Shown here one piece after another: positions 54,088 to 63,531 of a stretch of 64,000 nt of DNA (within the stretch, counting starts at the first letter, position 1; each line of letters starts with the position of its first letter). A model generated the notes under the pieces. It saw only the letters and a program-made list of their open reading frames with translations. It searched no databases and was not told the origin of the DNA. The DNA is from Actinokineospora diospyrosa (lineage in GTDB: Bacteria > Actinomycetota > Actinomycetes > Mycobacteriales > Pseudonocardiaceae): NCBI RefSeq assembly GCF_024171925.1, contig NZ_JAMTCO010000009.1:1-64000 (forward strand). Reading direction: 5' to 3'. The translations under genes and the position numbers were made by a program.

Positions 54088-55391
54088 TCACCGACTCACC
54101 GCGGCCCGCCACCCGGCGGGCCGCGGTGCCGTTGGCGGGCGCGGCCGCGGTCACCGCGCCCGGGGTGTACCTGGGTGTCACCGGCACCCACCTCAGCCCC
54201 CCGCTCGCGGCCCTGCTGTTCGGCGTCGCCGTGGTGGGGGCCGCGTTCGTGCTGTCCTGGGTCGCCGAGGCGGTCCAGGTGGACATCTCGCCGGGGCTGG
54301 CGATCACCGTGCTGGCCCTGATCGCGGTCCTGCCCGAGTACGCCGTCGACTTCGTCTTCGCCTACGAGGGCGGTCACGCCTTCGCCGAACACGGCCCCGC
54401 TTGCGTGCCACCCGGGTCCACCGACGAATCCAGCTGTGGGCTGGCGTTGGCGAACATGACCGGTGCGAACCGGATCCTCGTCGGCGTCGGCTGGGCCGCG
54501 GTGGTCCTGCTCGCCGCGTGGCGGATCCGCCGCAACGGGCAGGACAAGCCGCGCAAGGCAGGGGTAACTCTCGAACGCACCGACGCTGTGCCGTTGGCGT
54601 TCCTCGGCGTCGCGACCCTGTACTCGTTGACCCTGCCGCTGCGCCACAGCATCACGCTCATCGACGCGATCGTGTTGGTGGGCATCTTCATCCTCTATGC
54701 GGTGCGAGTCGCTAAAGCACCGCCGGGTGACCCCGACCTGGAAGGTGTCGCGAAGGTCTTGGGGGAGCAGCCCAAGGTGCGCCGCAGGCTCGCTTGCGCG
54801 GGCCTGTTCGCCTTCGCCGCCGCGGTCATCTTGTTGGTGGCGGAGAACTTCGCGCACGCCCTGGTCGAGACCGGCACCCAGGTCGGCATCAGCCAGTTCT
54901 TCCTCGTGCAGTGGCTCGCCCCGTTGGCCTCGGAGGCGCCCGAGCTGCTGGTGGCCTGCCTCTACGCGTGGCGGCTCAAGACCACCGACGCGCTGGCCAC
55001 CCTGGTCTCGTCCAAGGTCAACCAGTGGACTCTGCTCGTCGGCACGCTCCCGATCGTGTTCGCCGTCGCCTCCGGGTCGACCTCCGGCCTGCCGATCGAC
55101 GCCGCCCAGCGCGAGGAACTCCTGCTCACCGCCGCCCAGTCGCTGTTCGCGGTGTCGCTGCTGCTGAGCCTGACGATCACCGTGCGCGGCGCGCTGGTGC
55201 TGTTCGGCCTGTTCGTCGCGCAGTTCGTGCTGGCCGGGGTGCTGCCGGAGTCGGTCAAGGGCGTCGAACTGGTCGCCCTGTCGATCGCCTACCTCGGCGC
55301 GGCGGTGGTCGTCACGGTCCGCTCCCGGCGCGACCTGATCACCCTCGCCAGGGACGGGTTCCGCACCCCCTACCGGGACCTCGCTGACTGA
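54084..55391 (+). CDS. Sodium/calcium exchanger (CaCA) family antiporter
   Basis: 435 residues, 10-11 membrane segments. The two alpha repeats are ALIAVLPEYAVDFVFA and APLASEAPELLVACLYA, with the ion-binding Glu in each. The family swaps Ca2+ (or other cations) for Na+ or H+. TTG 54084 overlaps the preceding stop. The 3' end overlaps the convergent STAS gene by 22 bp. Confidence 0.88.
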   Translation: MITDSPRPATRRAAVPLAGAAAVTAPGVYLGVTGTHLSPPLAALLFGVAVVGAAFVLSWVAEAVQVDISPGLAITVLALIAVLPEYAVDFVFAYEGGHAFAEHGPACVPPGSTDESSCGLALANMTGANRILVGVGWAAVVLLAAWRIRRNGQDKPRKAGVTLERTDAVPLAFLGVATLYSLTLPLRHSITLIDAIVLVGIFILYAVRVAKAPPGDPDLEGVAKVLGEQPKVRRRLACAGLFAFAAAVILLVAENFAHALVETGTQVGISQFFLVQWLAPLASEAPELLVACLYAWRLKTTDALATLVSSKVNQWTLLVGTLPIVFAVASGSTSGLPIDAAQREELLLTAAQSLFAVSLLLSLTITVRGALVLFGLFVAQFVLAGVLPESVKGVELVALSIAYLGAAVVVTVRSRRDLITLARDGFRTPYRDLAD

Positions 55392-55804
55392 CGGTGCGGC
55401 CCGAGCGGCTCGTCGACATCGCTGTGCAACCGGAACGTGCGCCGCAACCCGGTGACGTCCAGCAGCCGCGGCACCGCCCGCCCGCCGACCACCAGCCGCA
55501 GGTCGACCGCCCGCGCGCAGGCCAGGTCGCGCAGCTCCACCAGCGCGCTGAGCCCGACCGCGGCCAGGAAGTCCACTTCGGACAGGTCGACCACCAGCAG
55601 CAGCGGCTCCGGCGCGGCCAGCGCGGCCAGCAGCGCCCGCCGGGTCGCGGCGGCGGTCACCAGGTCGACCTCCCCGCGCACGGTCACCAGCACGGCCCAG
55701 GGTCCCACCGGCTCGACCCGGGTGGTCGCGGCTGAGCGCTCGCGGGTGCCCGGTGGCCTGGGCGCGGGGAGGGGGATGGCCGGGGTTCGGCTGCGAGGGA
55801 CCAT
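55370..55804 (-). CDS. STAS-domain protein (anti-sigma antagonist type)
   Basis: 144 residues: VLVTVRGEVDLVTAAATRRA and LLLVVDLSEVDFLAAVGLSA. The usual regulatory Ser in the VDFLxSxGL motif is Ala here (FLAAVGL), so it may not be controlled by phosphorylation. A second STAS protein besides the one at 44153, with an N-terminal Pro/Arg-rich tail. Start ATG 55804. Confidence 0.87.
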   Translation of the reverse strand: MVPRSRTPAIPLPAPRPPGTRERSAATTRVEPVGPWAVLVTVRGEVDLVTAAATRRALLAALAAPEPLLLVVDLSEVDFLAAVGLSALVELRDLACARAVDLRLVVGGRAVPRLLDVTGLRRTFRLHSDVDEPLGPHRQSARSR

Positions 55805-55967
55805 GCTGGCCTCGGTTCATGCCGTCGGGAAGTCCTCGAAGCATAGAGCACCGTTTTCCCAGGGCAAGGACCACAAGGGTGCTTCCCCCGATGGGCGCAG
55901 AAAGCCGCGATTGGGAGTGCCCGGACAGGGGTAGCTCACTAGTGGGCTGGTGACCCGAGGAGGACAC

Positions 55968-56504
55968 GTGCTGCGACGAAACCTGGTGCGCTCCTACCGA
56001 CTCGCTGTGACCGCGTTGTCGGCTCTAGTCGTCTTCACGGGTGTATGCGCGGGCGTGTCGGTGCTTCGTACGTGGACCCTTGTGTTCTTAGCCGTAACCG
56101 CGATCTGCCTGAGTCTTGCTCTGTCCGCCGCACTTACCGGCAACAGCAACCTCCGCGGTGTGGTGCTGTCGGCGATGATGTTCGCTGCCTTAGTCGCGAC
56201 AGCTGGGCTCGTTGTCCTCGTCGAATGGGTCGCGTTCGCTCTAGTCGGGGCCTTACTCGTTGCCGCCATCCCGTTGCGTGGCGGTAGAGGCCAGAGCACG
56301 GCCTACCTCTGCGCTCGCTGGCACGACACGCTCATCGCTCTGCGGCACGCCACGAACCCCGATCAGGCAGTCACCCTCCTGCGCACTCGGCAGCGCTACC
56401 TCGACGAGCTGGAACGACGTCACCCCGAGGCGTTCCACCGTTGGCTCAGCACCCCCGACGTGGACCCGGCCAGCATCCTCGCCCCCCGGCAGAACTCGCT
56501 CTAA
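55968..56504 (+). CDS. Small membrane protein of unknown function
   Basis: 178 residues: three to four hydrophobic segments in the first 105 residues, then a soluble tail with LLRTRQRYLDELERRHPEAF, which looks like an actinobacterial family of unknown role. GTG 55968 has GAGGAGG 5 nt upstream; the GTG at 55950 is less well placed. Confidence 0.82.
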   Translation: MLRRNLVRSYRLAVTALSALVVFTGVCAGVSVLRTWTLVFLAVTAICLSLALSAALTGNSNLRGVVLSAMMFAALVATAGLVVLVEWVAFALVGALLVAAIPLRGGRGQSTAYLCARWHDTLIALRHATNPDQAVTLLRTRQRYLDELERRHPEAFHRWLSTPDVDPASILAPRQNSL

Positions 56505-56541
56505 CACGCGTACCCGCGGTCACCCGGGCAAGAATGGGGCC

Positions 56542-57879
56542 GTGCCCACCTGTCTCGTCCTCGGCGCCGGGGGCTACATCGGCGTCCACCTCACCGCCGC
56601 CCTGACCTCGGCGGGCCACCGCGTTCGCGCGCTCGGCAGGTCCCTCGACCCCGGGCCGGACACCATCCGGGCCGATGTGCTCGACGAGGTGGCCCTGCGG
56701 GCCGCGCTGCGCGACGTGGACGTGGTCTACCACCTCATCCACTCGATGACCGGCGCCGACTTCGCCGCCACCGACGCGGAGATCGCCCACGCCGTCGTGA
56801 CCGCCGCCGCCCAGGCGGGCGTCCGGCAGCTCGTCTACCTCGGCGGCCCACGCCCCGCGGACGGTCCGGTGTCGGCCCACCTGGCCTCGCGCGCCCAGGT
56901 GGGGGACATCTTCCTGGCCGCACCCACCCCCGCCCTGGTCCTGCAGGCGTCGATGATCATCGGCGCGGGCTCCGCGAGCTTCGAACTCCTCGCCAGGGCA
57001 GCCCGCGGCGGGCCGGTACTGCCCAATCCCTCTTACATGAGCAACCGCAGCCGACCAATCGCCATCCGCGACGTCTTGCACTACCTGGTTGAGGCCGCCG
57101 AACAGGACCCAGTCAACAAGCTTGCCGACATCGGGGGGCCTGACACGGTCACCTACCTGGACCTCGTCCAACGCTGCGCCCGTATCGCGGGCTTGCCGAA
57201 GCGGCTCGCTGTCCCGGTATCCCTGCCGCCCGCTGTTGTCGCTGCCGTGACCCCTGAGCCTCTAGTCCGCTCACTGGTCGAGTCACTGCGCCACGACCTG
57301 GTTCCGACCGAGGTCCTGCCACCTCCTCCAGGCGGTGCCACCAGCGTCGACCGAGCCCTACGGGATGCCCTGGGCATACCAATCCCGCAGGGGCCGCCGA
57401 TCGATTCCCCAGACCTCCTCCGCGACCGCAAGACCACCCGGGTCAGGGCCTCCCGCCACAAACTCTGGCAAGTCATCACCGACCTAGGCGGCTCCAACGG
57501 CTGGCACACCGTCCCTGGCGCGTGGTCTCTAAGAGGCGTACTGGACCACCTGGTCGGTGGTGTCGGTCTCCATCGCGGTAGACCTACCACCCTCACCCCG
57601 GGCGACACCGTTGACAGTTGGTCCGTGGTCGAGCGGTCGGACTCCACGACCGAACTCCTTCTCCGCACCGACATGCGTCTGCCTGGCCGAGCCTGGCTGT
57701 CCCTACGCGCAACCGACAGCGACAAGCCGGGGGAGAGCGGCCTCGAACAAACCACCTGGTTCGAGCCCTACGGCTTCGCGGGCAAGCTCTACTGGTACGC
57801 CCAGAAGCCCGCCCACGACGTCGTTTTCGGCTTTATGGGCAGCGGAATCGCCCGCACAGCCGAATCGAGCGACGGTTGA
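56542..57879 (+). CDS. SDR/NmrA-like NAD(P)-binding protein with DUF2867
   Basis: 445 residues. Rossmann domain with GAGGYIGVHLTAAL (GxxGxxG), DVVYHLIHSM and LVYLGG; C-terminal DUF2867 (about 300-440; WHTVPGAWSLRGVLDHLVGG, FEPYGFAGKLYWYAQKPAHD). This two-domain form is widespread in actinobacteria and resembles ubiquinone-complex assembly or quinone-reductase-like SDRs; the reaction is unknown. GTG 56542 begins the nucleotide-binding strand directly. Confidence 0.9.
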   Translation: MPTCLVLGAGGYIGVHLTAALTSAGHRVRALGRSLDPGPDTIRADVLDEVALRAALRDVDVVYHLIHSMTGADFAATDAEIAHAVVTAAAQAGVRQLVYLGGPRPADGPVSAHLASRAQVGDIFLAAPTPALVLQASMIIGAGSASFELLARAARGGPVLPNPSYMSNRSRPIAIRDVLHYLVEAAEQDPVNKLADIGGPDTVTYLDLVQRCARIAGLPKRLAVPVSLPPAVVAAVTPEPLVRSLVESLRHDLVPTEVLPPPPGGATSVDRALRDALGIPIPQGPPIDSPDLLRDRKTTRVRASRHKLWQVITDLGGSNGWHTVPGAWSLRGVLDHLVGGVGLHRGRPTTLTPGDTVDSWSVVERSDSTTELLLRTDMRLPGRAWLSLRATDSDKPGESGLEQTTWFEPYGFAGKLYWYAQKPAHDVVFGFMGSGIARTAESSDG

Positions 57880-58002
57880 GGTGACGGGCTCATGTGAGGC
57901 GGGGACCACCCGCGCGGGTCGCTCGTGGTGCTTGCCACGGACCCGGCGAAACCGCCCCCGTTCCGGTTGAATGGGACCAGCCCCCTCCCGAAAGGCTCCC
58001 TT

Positions 58003-59862
58003 GTGGACGATCGACTTGCCGAGCTGGCCGCCGCCCACGGCGTCGCGTTGGAGTACGAGAACGGTGAGCGGCAACGTGTCCAGGTAGACCCGACGGTGGT
58101 CAGGGCGATCCTGGACGAGCTCGGCGACCCGCCCACCCGCTCCACGCTGCCATCGGTGATCCGCCAAGGTGAGCGTGTCGAGGTCGGCAGGGGAGAGGTC
58201 GAACTGGAGGACGGAAGCACCGTCGCCGTCAACGGAGCTCTACCCGCGCTCCCCCTGGGGTGGCACAAGCTACGCATAGGTGACCAGGAGACTTCCCTCG
58301 CTGTTACGCCTACCCGGCTCCCAGACCTGGAACGCACCTGGGGCTGGATGGTTCAGCTCTACAACCTGCACACCCCGGACTCCTGGGGCATCGGCGACTA
58401 CCACGACCTGCGGACCTTCGTCACCCACGCCGCCGCTGACGACGCGGCCGCCATCCTGGTCAGCCCGGTCGCGGCGGGTGCCCTGACGAAGCCGGTGCGC
58501 AAGTCCCCGTACTCCCCGTCGAGCAGGCGGTTCCTCAACCCGCTGCACCTGTCCGTCACCGATACCCCCGAGTTCGCCGCCGCCGACCCGGACACCCGCG
58601 CTCAGGTGCTCGGCCTGCGCCCCGAGCTCGGCGAGCAGATCGACCACGACGCCGTCTGGGAGGCCAAGACCGCCGCGTTCGCGCTGCTCAACCCCCACCT
58701 GCCGGACTTGTCGGCCCTCGACCGGACCCTGCTCGACTTCGCCACGTTCAGCGCGCTCGCCGAACGCCACGGTCCCGATTGGCGCACCTGGCCACCAGAG
58801 CTACGCCATCCCGCCAGCACAGACGTGCTCCGGGCACGCGAAGAACTCGCCGACAGGGTTGCCTTCCACGCTTGGCTCCAACAGCGATCGGCGGCACAAC
58901 TCGACTCTGTTCGGTCTGCCGCCACCGGCATGCGCGTAGGTGTGATCCACGACCTCCCCGTCGGCGTCGACCCCGGTGGCGCCGACGGTTGGTCACTGCA
59001 AGACGTTCTCGCGTCGCGAGTCACGGTGGGCGCACCCCCCGACGCCTTCAGCCCTCTTGGCCAAGACTGGGTGCTGCCCCCGTTCCGCCCCGACAAGCTC
59101 GCCGATCAGGGGTACCGCCCGTTCCGCGACATGATCCGCGCGGTCCTGACCCACGGCGACGGCATCCGGGTCGACCACGTCGCCGGACTGTGGCGGCTGT
59201 GGTGGATCCCCCCGGGCGAGTCCCCCGACCGCGGCACCTACGTGCACTACGACGGCGAAGCCATGCTCGGCGTCCTGGCTCTAGAGGCCTGTAGGGCGAA
59301 CGCCGTGGTCATCGGCGAAGACCTCGGCACCGTCCCGGAGTACGTCACCGAGCAGTTGCAAGAACGCGGCGTGCTCAGCTGCGCGGTCGCCTGGTTCCAA
59401 CGTGACCGGGACAACCGCCCACTCCCCGCGCACCGCTACCCCCGGCAGGCCGCCGCCAGCATCTCCACCCACGACCTCCCCACGGCCGCGGGCTTCCTCT
59501 CCGGCGACCACGTCCGCGTCCGCACCGAGCTCGGCCTGCTCACCGACCCTGCCGCCGAACGCGAGATCGCCGCGGCGGAACGCGCGGCGATCCTGGGTTT
59601 GCTGGTCGATGAGGGTCTGCTCCCGACCCAGGACACCCCGGTCGAGGAAGTCGTGCTCGCGTTGCACCGGTTCATCGCCAAGACCCCCTGTGCCCTGGTG
59701 TTCGCCGCCCCCCAAGACCTGATCGGCGAGAAACGCCAACCCAACCTGCCCGGCACCGTGGACCAATACCCCAATTGGCGGCTGCCGCTGCCTCTTACGG
59801 TCGACGAGTTGGTTGTCCACCCCGCGGTGCGCGCGGCGGTGGCGGCTCTACGAGCCCGGTGA
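58003..59862 (+). CDS. malQ: 4-alpha-glucanotransferase (GH77, amylomaltase)
   Basis: 619 residues. GH77 motifs: IRVDHVAGLWRLWWIP with nucleophile Asp, VIGEDLGTVPEYV with acid/base Glu, and STHDLPTAAGFLSGDH with the transition-state Asp. An N-terminal extension of about 110 residues precedes the barrel, as in actinobacterial MalQ. It reshuffles alpha-1,4-glucans in glycogen and maltodextrin metabolism, in line with the GH65 pair elsewhere in the window. GTG 58003 has AAAGG upstream. Confidence 0.94.
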   Translation: MDDRLAELAAAHGVALEYENGERQRVQVDPTVVRAILDELGDPPTRSTLPSVIRQGERVEVGRGEVELEDGSTVAVNGALPALPLGWHKLRIGDQETSLAVTPTRLPDLERTWGWMVQLYNLHTPDSWGIGDYHDLRTFVTHAAADDAAAILVSPVAAGALTKPVRKSPYSPSSRRFLNPLHLSVTDTPEFAAADPDTRAQVLGLRPELGEQIDHDAVWEAKTAAFALLNPHLPDLSALDRTLLDFATFSALAERHGPDWRTWPPELRHPASTDVLRAREELADRVAFHAWLQQRSAAQLDSVRSAATGMRVGVIHDLPVGVDPGGADGWSLQDVLASRVTVGAPPDAFSPLGQDWVLPPFRPDKLADQGYRPFRDMIRAVLTHGDGIRVDHVAGLWRLWWIPPGESPDRGTYVHYDGEAMLGVLALEACRANAVVIGEDLGTVPEYVTEQLQERGVLSCAVAWFQRDRDNRPLPAHRYPRQAAASISTHDLPTAAGFLSGDHVRVRTELGLLTDPAAEREIAAAERAAILGLLVDEGLLPTQDTPVEEVVLALHRFIAKTPCALVFAAPQDLIGEKRQPNLPGTVDQYPNWRLPLPLTVDELVVHPAVRAAVAALRAR

Positions 59863-59877
59863 CGCCAAGAAGGCGCT

Positions 59878-59900
59878 GGCGCCGCGGATTCCGCGGCGCC
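59878..59900. terminator. Bidirectional terminator after malQ
   Basis: GGCGCCGCGG pairs with CCGCGGCGCC around ATT (10-11 bp stem, very tight loop). It lies between malQ and the convergent small-peptide gene. Confidence 0.75.
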
Positions 59901-59901
59901 A

Positions 59902-60012
59902 CTACGGCAGGGCGGGCTCCGGCTCCGGGAGCGGCGCGCTGATCGGCTCCTCGGCCAAGCCCTGCTCCAACAGCAGCGCGGTGTAGATCGGGTTCAGGTC
60001 GATGTCGGCCAC
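59902..60012 (-). CDS. Possible 36-residue peptide gene
   Basis: From GTG 60012 (GAAGG about 10 nt upstream) it encodes 36 residues beginning MADIDLNPIYTALLLEQG and ending in an acidic Pro-rich tail. There is no Cys, Ser-rich core or signal peptide. A longer frame from 60111 has a poor start. It lies between terminator and an unrecognised gene of the same strand, with a P450-ferredoxin pair divergent beyond. Too short to assign; a peptide precursor is only a possibility. Confidence 0.4.
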   Translation of the reverse strand: MADIDLNPIYTALLLEQGLAEEPISAPLPEPEPALP

Positions 60013-60124
60013 GGTGGTTCTGCCTTCACTCGCGTGTTCTCGGACGGTAGCTGTGTATCCAGCTGCCACCAGTCTCACACCTCCGTTCGGGTGACGGTTG
60101 CCGGTTCGCAATACACGGAAGGCG

Positions 60125-60709
60125 CTATTTGATCACATCGAGTAGGTCCAGGTACCCGGTACTGGCCTGCCACAGCGCGTCCGAGACCGGCTCCAGTTTC
60201 CCCGGCTTCCACCGCCGCTGCCCGTACTCGTGGGTACCTTCGCGCAGCGCGCGCAGACTTAGCGCCAACTCCGCGTCTAGTCGCTCGGTCAACTCCTCGG
60301 CAGTGGGCGCAGGCGGGCGTACCGACTCGCCGTTGCCCTCGCCGATCGCCGCCAGTGCCTCTTCGTCCACCCCGCTATAGACCGACCACACCAGCACCGG
60401 CCGCTCAAGCACGTGGTTCCACACCGGCGCGTGAGCCGATCGCCAGTACGCCGTCGCCGGGGTCTGCGGGAGCCGTGCCGCCGCCGCCCAATGCCGGGAG
60501 CCGGACGGCTCGGTGCGCCAGGGCACCTCGTCCACGTCGGCGGTCAGCGCCACCGTGATCGTCTCCAGTTCGCGGGCCCGCCCGAGGATGTCGCCCGCCG
60601 CCCACAACTCGTCCACCCGCAGCGGGAAGATCGAGGCCGGTCGGGTCGCCATGTCGGCGCAGGTCGTGGCGAGGGTGCTCAAGTGGTGCACGGCACGGGT
60701 CCAGTTCAC
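60125..60709 (-). CDS. Conserved-looking protein of unknown function
   Basis: 194 residues, cytoplasmic. NWTRAVHHLSTLATTCADMA at the start, a Trp-rich middle (WRSAHAPVWNHVLERPVLVW) and RRWKPGKLEPVSDALWQAS near the end suggest a compact globular family of actinobacteria (DUF7711-like, from memory). No catalytic motif visible. GTG 60709 has AGGA 8 nt upstream. Divergent from the P450 gene; the 125-bp spacer may hold both promoters. Confidence 0.75.
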   Translation of the reverse strand: MNWTRAVHHLSTLATTCADMATRPASIFPLRVDELWAAGDILGRARELETITVALTADVDEVPWRTEPSGSRHWAAAARLPQTPATAYWRSAHAPVWNHVLERPVLVWSVYSGVDEEALAAIGEGNGESVRPPAPTAEELTERLDAELALSLRALREGTHEYGQRRWKPGKLEPVSDALWQASTGYLDLLDVIK

Positions 60710-60833
60710 GGGGCAATCCTGCCGCACACCTCTGGCGGTCACCGTCCGCGACTGATCGTTGACGGTCCGCCGTCGTCCGTCGTACGTTGGAGGTCAGGTG
60801 ACCGGAGTGGGTGTCCCACGAAGGGGGAGCGCG

Positions 60834-62033
60834 ATGACAGCCGCCGACGAACGCGTCCACGACTACCCGTTCAACCGCCCGGAGGGCCTCGACCTCGCGC
60901 CCGCTTACCGTGCCGCGCGAACGAGCCCCGGGATGATCCGCGTCCAACTGCCCTTCGGTGAGCCTGCCTGGCTCGCTACCCGCTACGAGGATGCCCGGTT
61001 CGTTCTCGGCGACCGCCGGTTCAGCCGTGCTGAGGCTGCCGAGCACGACGAGCCCCGGGTGCAGTACCACCGCGGTAGCGGCGGCATCCTCGCGATGGAC
61101 CCGCCTGACCACACCCGGCTGCGGGTACTCGTCGCCAGCGCGTTCACCGTCCGCCGCGTCGAGCGACTGCGGCCCAGGGTCCGCGAGATCGCTGAGAGCC
61201 TCATCGACGACATGCGGGCTGTTGGGACTACCGGCGACTTGGTCGAGTCCTTCGCGCTGCCGCTCCCGGTGCGGGTGATCTGCGAGCTGCTCGGCGTGCC
61301 GGCTCGCGACCAGCACCTGTTCCGCGAGTGGAGCGACGGCCTGCTCTCGACCGCGTCACTGACCGCGGAGGAGTTCAGCCGCAACGACCAGGAGATCTCC
61401 GCCTACATGGCGGGCTTGGTCGCCCAGCGCCGCGCCGAACCCGCCGACGACCTCATGTCCGCGCTGATCGCCGCCCGCGCCGACAACGTCGACCGGTTGA
61501 CCGAGCGCGAACTCGTCGAGCTGTGCGTCGGCGTCCTCGTCGCGGGCCACGAGACAACCGCGACCCAAATCCCCAACTTCGTGCACGTGCTTCTTAGCCA
61601 GCCCGACCGGTTCGCCGAACTACGGGCAGACCCCGGGCTGATCCCCGGGGCGGTGGAGGAACTCATGCGTTTCGTGCCTCTTGGCGCTACCTCGGCGTTC
61701 GCCCGCTACGCGACCGAGGACGTGCAGGTCGGCGAGGTACTTGTGCGTGAGGGCGAGGCCGTGCTCGCAGCGATCGGGTCGGCGAACCACGACGAGACCC
61801 GGTTCCCCGACGCCGACCAGCTCCGCTTCGACCGCGGCGGCAGCGGGCACCTCGGCTTCGGCCACGGTGCCCACCACTGCCTTGGCGCGGCCTTGGCCAG
61901 AGTCGAGCTGCAAGAGGCGCTGCGAGCCCTTCTAGCGCTACCGGGCCTACATGAGGCCGGGCATCCGGAATGGAAGACACAGATGCTGGTGCGCGGCCCG
62001 CGCAAGATGCCAGTGGCTTGGGAGGCGCAGTGA
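60834..62033 (+). CDS. Cytochrome P450
   Basis: 399 residues of the actinobacterial CYP105/107-like soluble class. I-helix VAGHETTATQ, K-helix ExxR as EELMR, heme-ligand loop FGHGAHHCLGAALAR. The start ATG 60834 has GGGGGAG upstream. The ferredoxin gene overlaps its stop (GTGA), so electrons come from that partner plus a reductase encoded elsewhere. Substrate unknown; no biosynthetic core enzyme is adjacent, so this may be detoxification or a small tailoring unit. Confidence 0.94.
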   Translation: MTAADERVHDYPFNRPEGLDLAPAYRAARTSPGMIRVQLPFGEPAWLATRYEDARFVLGDRRFSRAEAAEHDEPRVQYHRGSGGILAMDPPDHTRLRVLVASAFTVRRVERLRPRVREIAESLIDDMRAVGTTGDLVESFALPLPVRVICELLGVPARDQHLFREWSDGLLSTASLTAEEFSRNDQEISAYMAGLVAQRRAEPADDLMSALIAARADNVDRLTERELVELCVGVLVAGHETTATQIPNFVHVLLSQPDRFAELRADPGLIPGAVEELMRFVPLGATSAFARYATEDVQVGEVLVREGEAVLAAIGSANHDETRFPDADQLRFDRGGSGHLGFGHGAHHCLGAALARVELQEALRALLALPGLHEAGHPEWKTQMLVRGPRKMPVAWEAQ

Positions 62034-62248
62034 GCTGGTCGGTGAAGGTAGACCAAGACGCCTGCCTGGGATCGGGCATCTGTGCCGGGTCCCGCCCGGA
62101 CATCTTCGGCTTCCACGGCACCCACGCCGTGGCGGTGACCGAGCGGATCGACCCGGACGAGGACCTGCTCGACCTGGCCGACACCTGCCCGGCCGCGGCC
62201 ATCCTCATCCGCGACGGGTCGGGGGCGGAGCTGGCGCCCCGCCCCTGA
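62030..62248 (+). CDS. [3Fe-4S]-type ferredoxin, P450 partner
   Basis: 72 residues. Cluster ligands are ACLGSGIC (two Cys) and DTCPAAAI (third), the three-Cys pattern of P450-linked 3Fe-4S ferredoxins. GTG 62030 overlaps the P450 stop, with GGGAGG upstream. It converges on hisG with 7 bp between stops. Confidence 0.93.
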   Translation: MSWSVKVDQDACLGSGICAGSRPDIFGFHGTHAVAVTERIDPDEDLLDLADTCPAAAILIRDGSGAELAPRP

Positions 62249-62255
62249 CCAGCGC

Positions 62256-63122
62256 CTAGATCCGGCTCGACTCCAGCGGCGTGACCAGGATCGCCCGGGC
62301 GCCGACCTCCCACAGCTCGTCCATCACGAACGGCGCCCGGTCCCGCGGGACCAGCGACCGCACCGCCACCCAGCCCTCGCGGGCCAGCGGCGACACCGTG
62401 GGCGACTCGATGCCGGGGGTCAGCGCGCAGGCCGCCTCCTGCACCGCGGTCGGGCAGTCGAAGTCGATCATCACGTACTGCCGGGCGATGAGCACGCCCT
62501 TGAGCCGCCTGCGCACCCGCTCCACCGCGGTCGCGATGGACCCGTCGCCGTCCTCGGTGTCCGGGCGGCGGATCAGCACCGCCTCCGAGCGCAGGATGGG
62601 CTCGCCGAACACCGCCAGACCGGAGTTGCGCAGGCTGGTGCCGGTCTCGACCACGTCGGCCACCGCGTCGGCGATGCCCAGCTGCACCGAGGTCTCCACC
62701 GCGCCGTCGAGCCGCACCAGGCGGGCCTCGACGCCGTGGCGGGCCAGGTAGCCCCCCACGAGACCGGGGTAGCTGGTGGCGACCCGCTTGCCAGCCAGGT
62801 CGGCCACCGCGGTCAGCTCGCCGGGGCGGGCCGCGAAGCGGAAGGTCGACTCGGAGTACCCGAGCGGGAGGACCTCCTCGGCGCCGGTGTCGGCGTCGAG
62901 CAGCAGGTCGCGGCCGGTGATGCCCGCGTCGAGGGTGCCGGAGCCGACGTAGAGGGCGATGTCGCGCGGGCGCAGGAAGAAGAAGCGCACGTCGTTGCGG
63001 ACGTCATCGATCATCAGCTCGCGGTTGGCGCGATGGACCCGGTACCCCGCCGCGGTGAGGAGTTGGTCGGAGGGGAGGCTCAACGACCCCTTGTTGGGCA
63101 CGGCGATGCGTAGCGTGGTCAC
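62256..63122 (-). CDS. hisG: ATP phosphoribosyltransferase HisG, long form
   Basis: 288 residues: LRIAVPNKGSLSLPSDQLL opens the periplasmic-binding-like catalytic domain, TGTSLRNSGL is the PRPP-binding loop region, and the last 75 residues are the ACT-like His-binding domain of long HisG. It catalyses the first step of histidine synthesis in the cytoplasm and is feedback-inhibited. GTG 63122 begins the first strand. No hisE is seen in the 409 bp upstream, whereas hisE-hisG pairs are usual in actinobacteria. Confidence 0.94.
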   Translation of the reverse strand: MTTLRIAVPNKGSLSLPSDQLLTAAGYRVHRANRELMIDDVRNDVRFFFLRPRDIALYVGSGTLDAGITGRDLLLDADTGAEEVLPLGYSESTFRFAARPGELTAVADLAGKRVATSYPGLVGGYLARHGVEARLVRLDGAVETSVQLGIADAVADVVETGTSLRNSGLAVFGEPILRSEAVLIRRPDTEDGDGSIATAVERVRRRLKGVLIARQYVMIDFDCPTAVQEAACALTPGIESPTVSPLAREGWVAVRSLVPRDRAPFVMDELWEVGARAILVTPLESSRI

Positions 63123-63531
63123 GCGCCGGGATCCTGCCATACGGAGCAGCGCGACCGATGACCCCTGAGTGAACCCCGGGCGACCTCACAAGCCCGGCGT
63201 CTTTCGGGACCGGGCGACACCGCGGGGGAGGAGTGGCACAAGCCAGCTGCACGACCCCGCGCCGCTGGAAACCCGGCGAGGCCGGACACGCAGGGCGTAG
63301 GTCGCGTGTCCGGCCCGTACCCGTGGCCGACCCACCATTCGGGTGACCCGGGGCCCGGAGCCGACGGCCGGTTTCCGCGACGGCCGTCCGTGCTCCGATC
63401 GGAGTGGTGCAGGGTGACTTGAGCATGCCGGACTGATCGTCGACGCGCCCATCCCAATGACTCATAGTTTCGGGTTATGCACCATTCGCCCGATAGCAGG
63501 CTGGTGTGCGCCGAACGGGTGTATAGCGCGC
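63123..63531. other. Gene-free 409-bp region before hisG
   Basis: I see no gene, tRNA or convincing leader peptide with a His run here. Locally A+T-richer bases around 63455-63515 (CTCATAGTTTCGGGTTATGC) may contain the hisG promoter. Confidence 0.4.
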
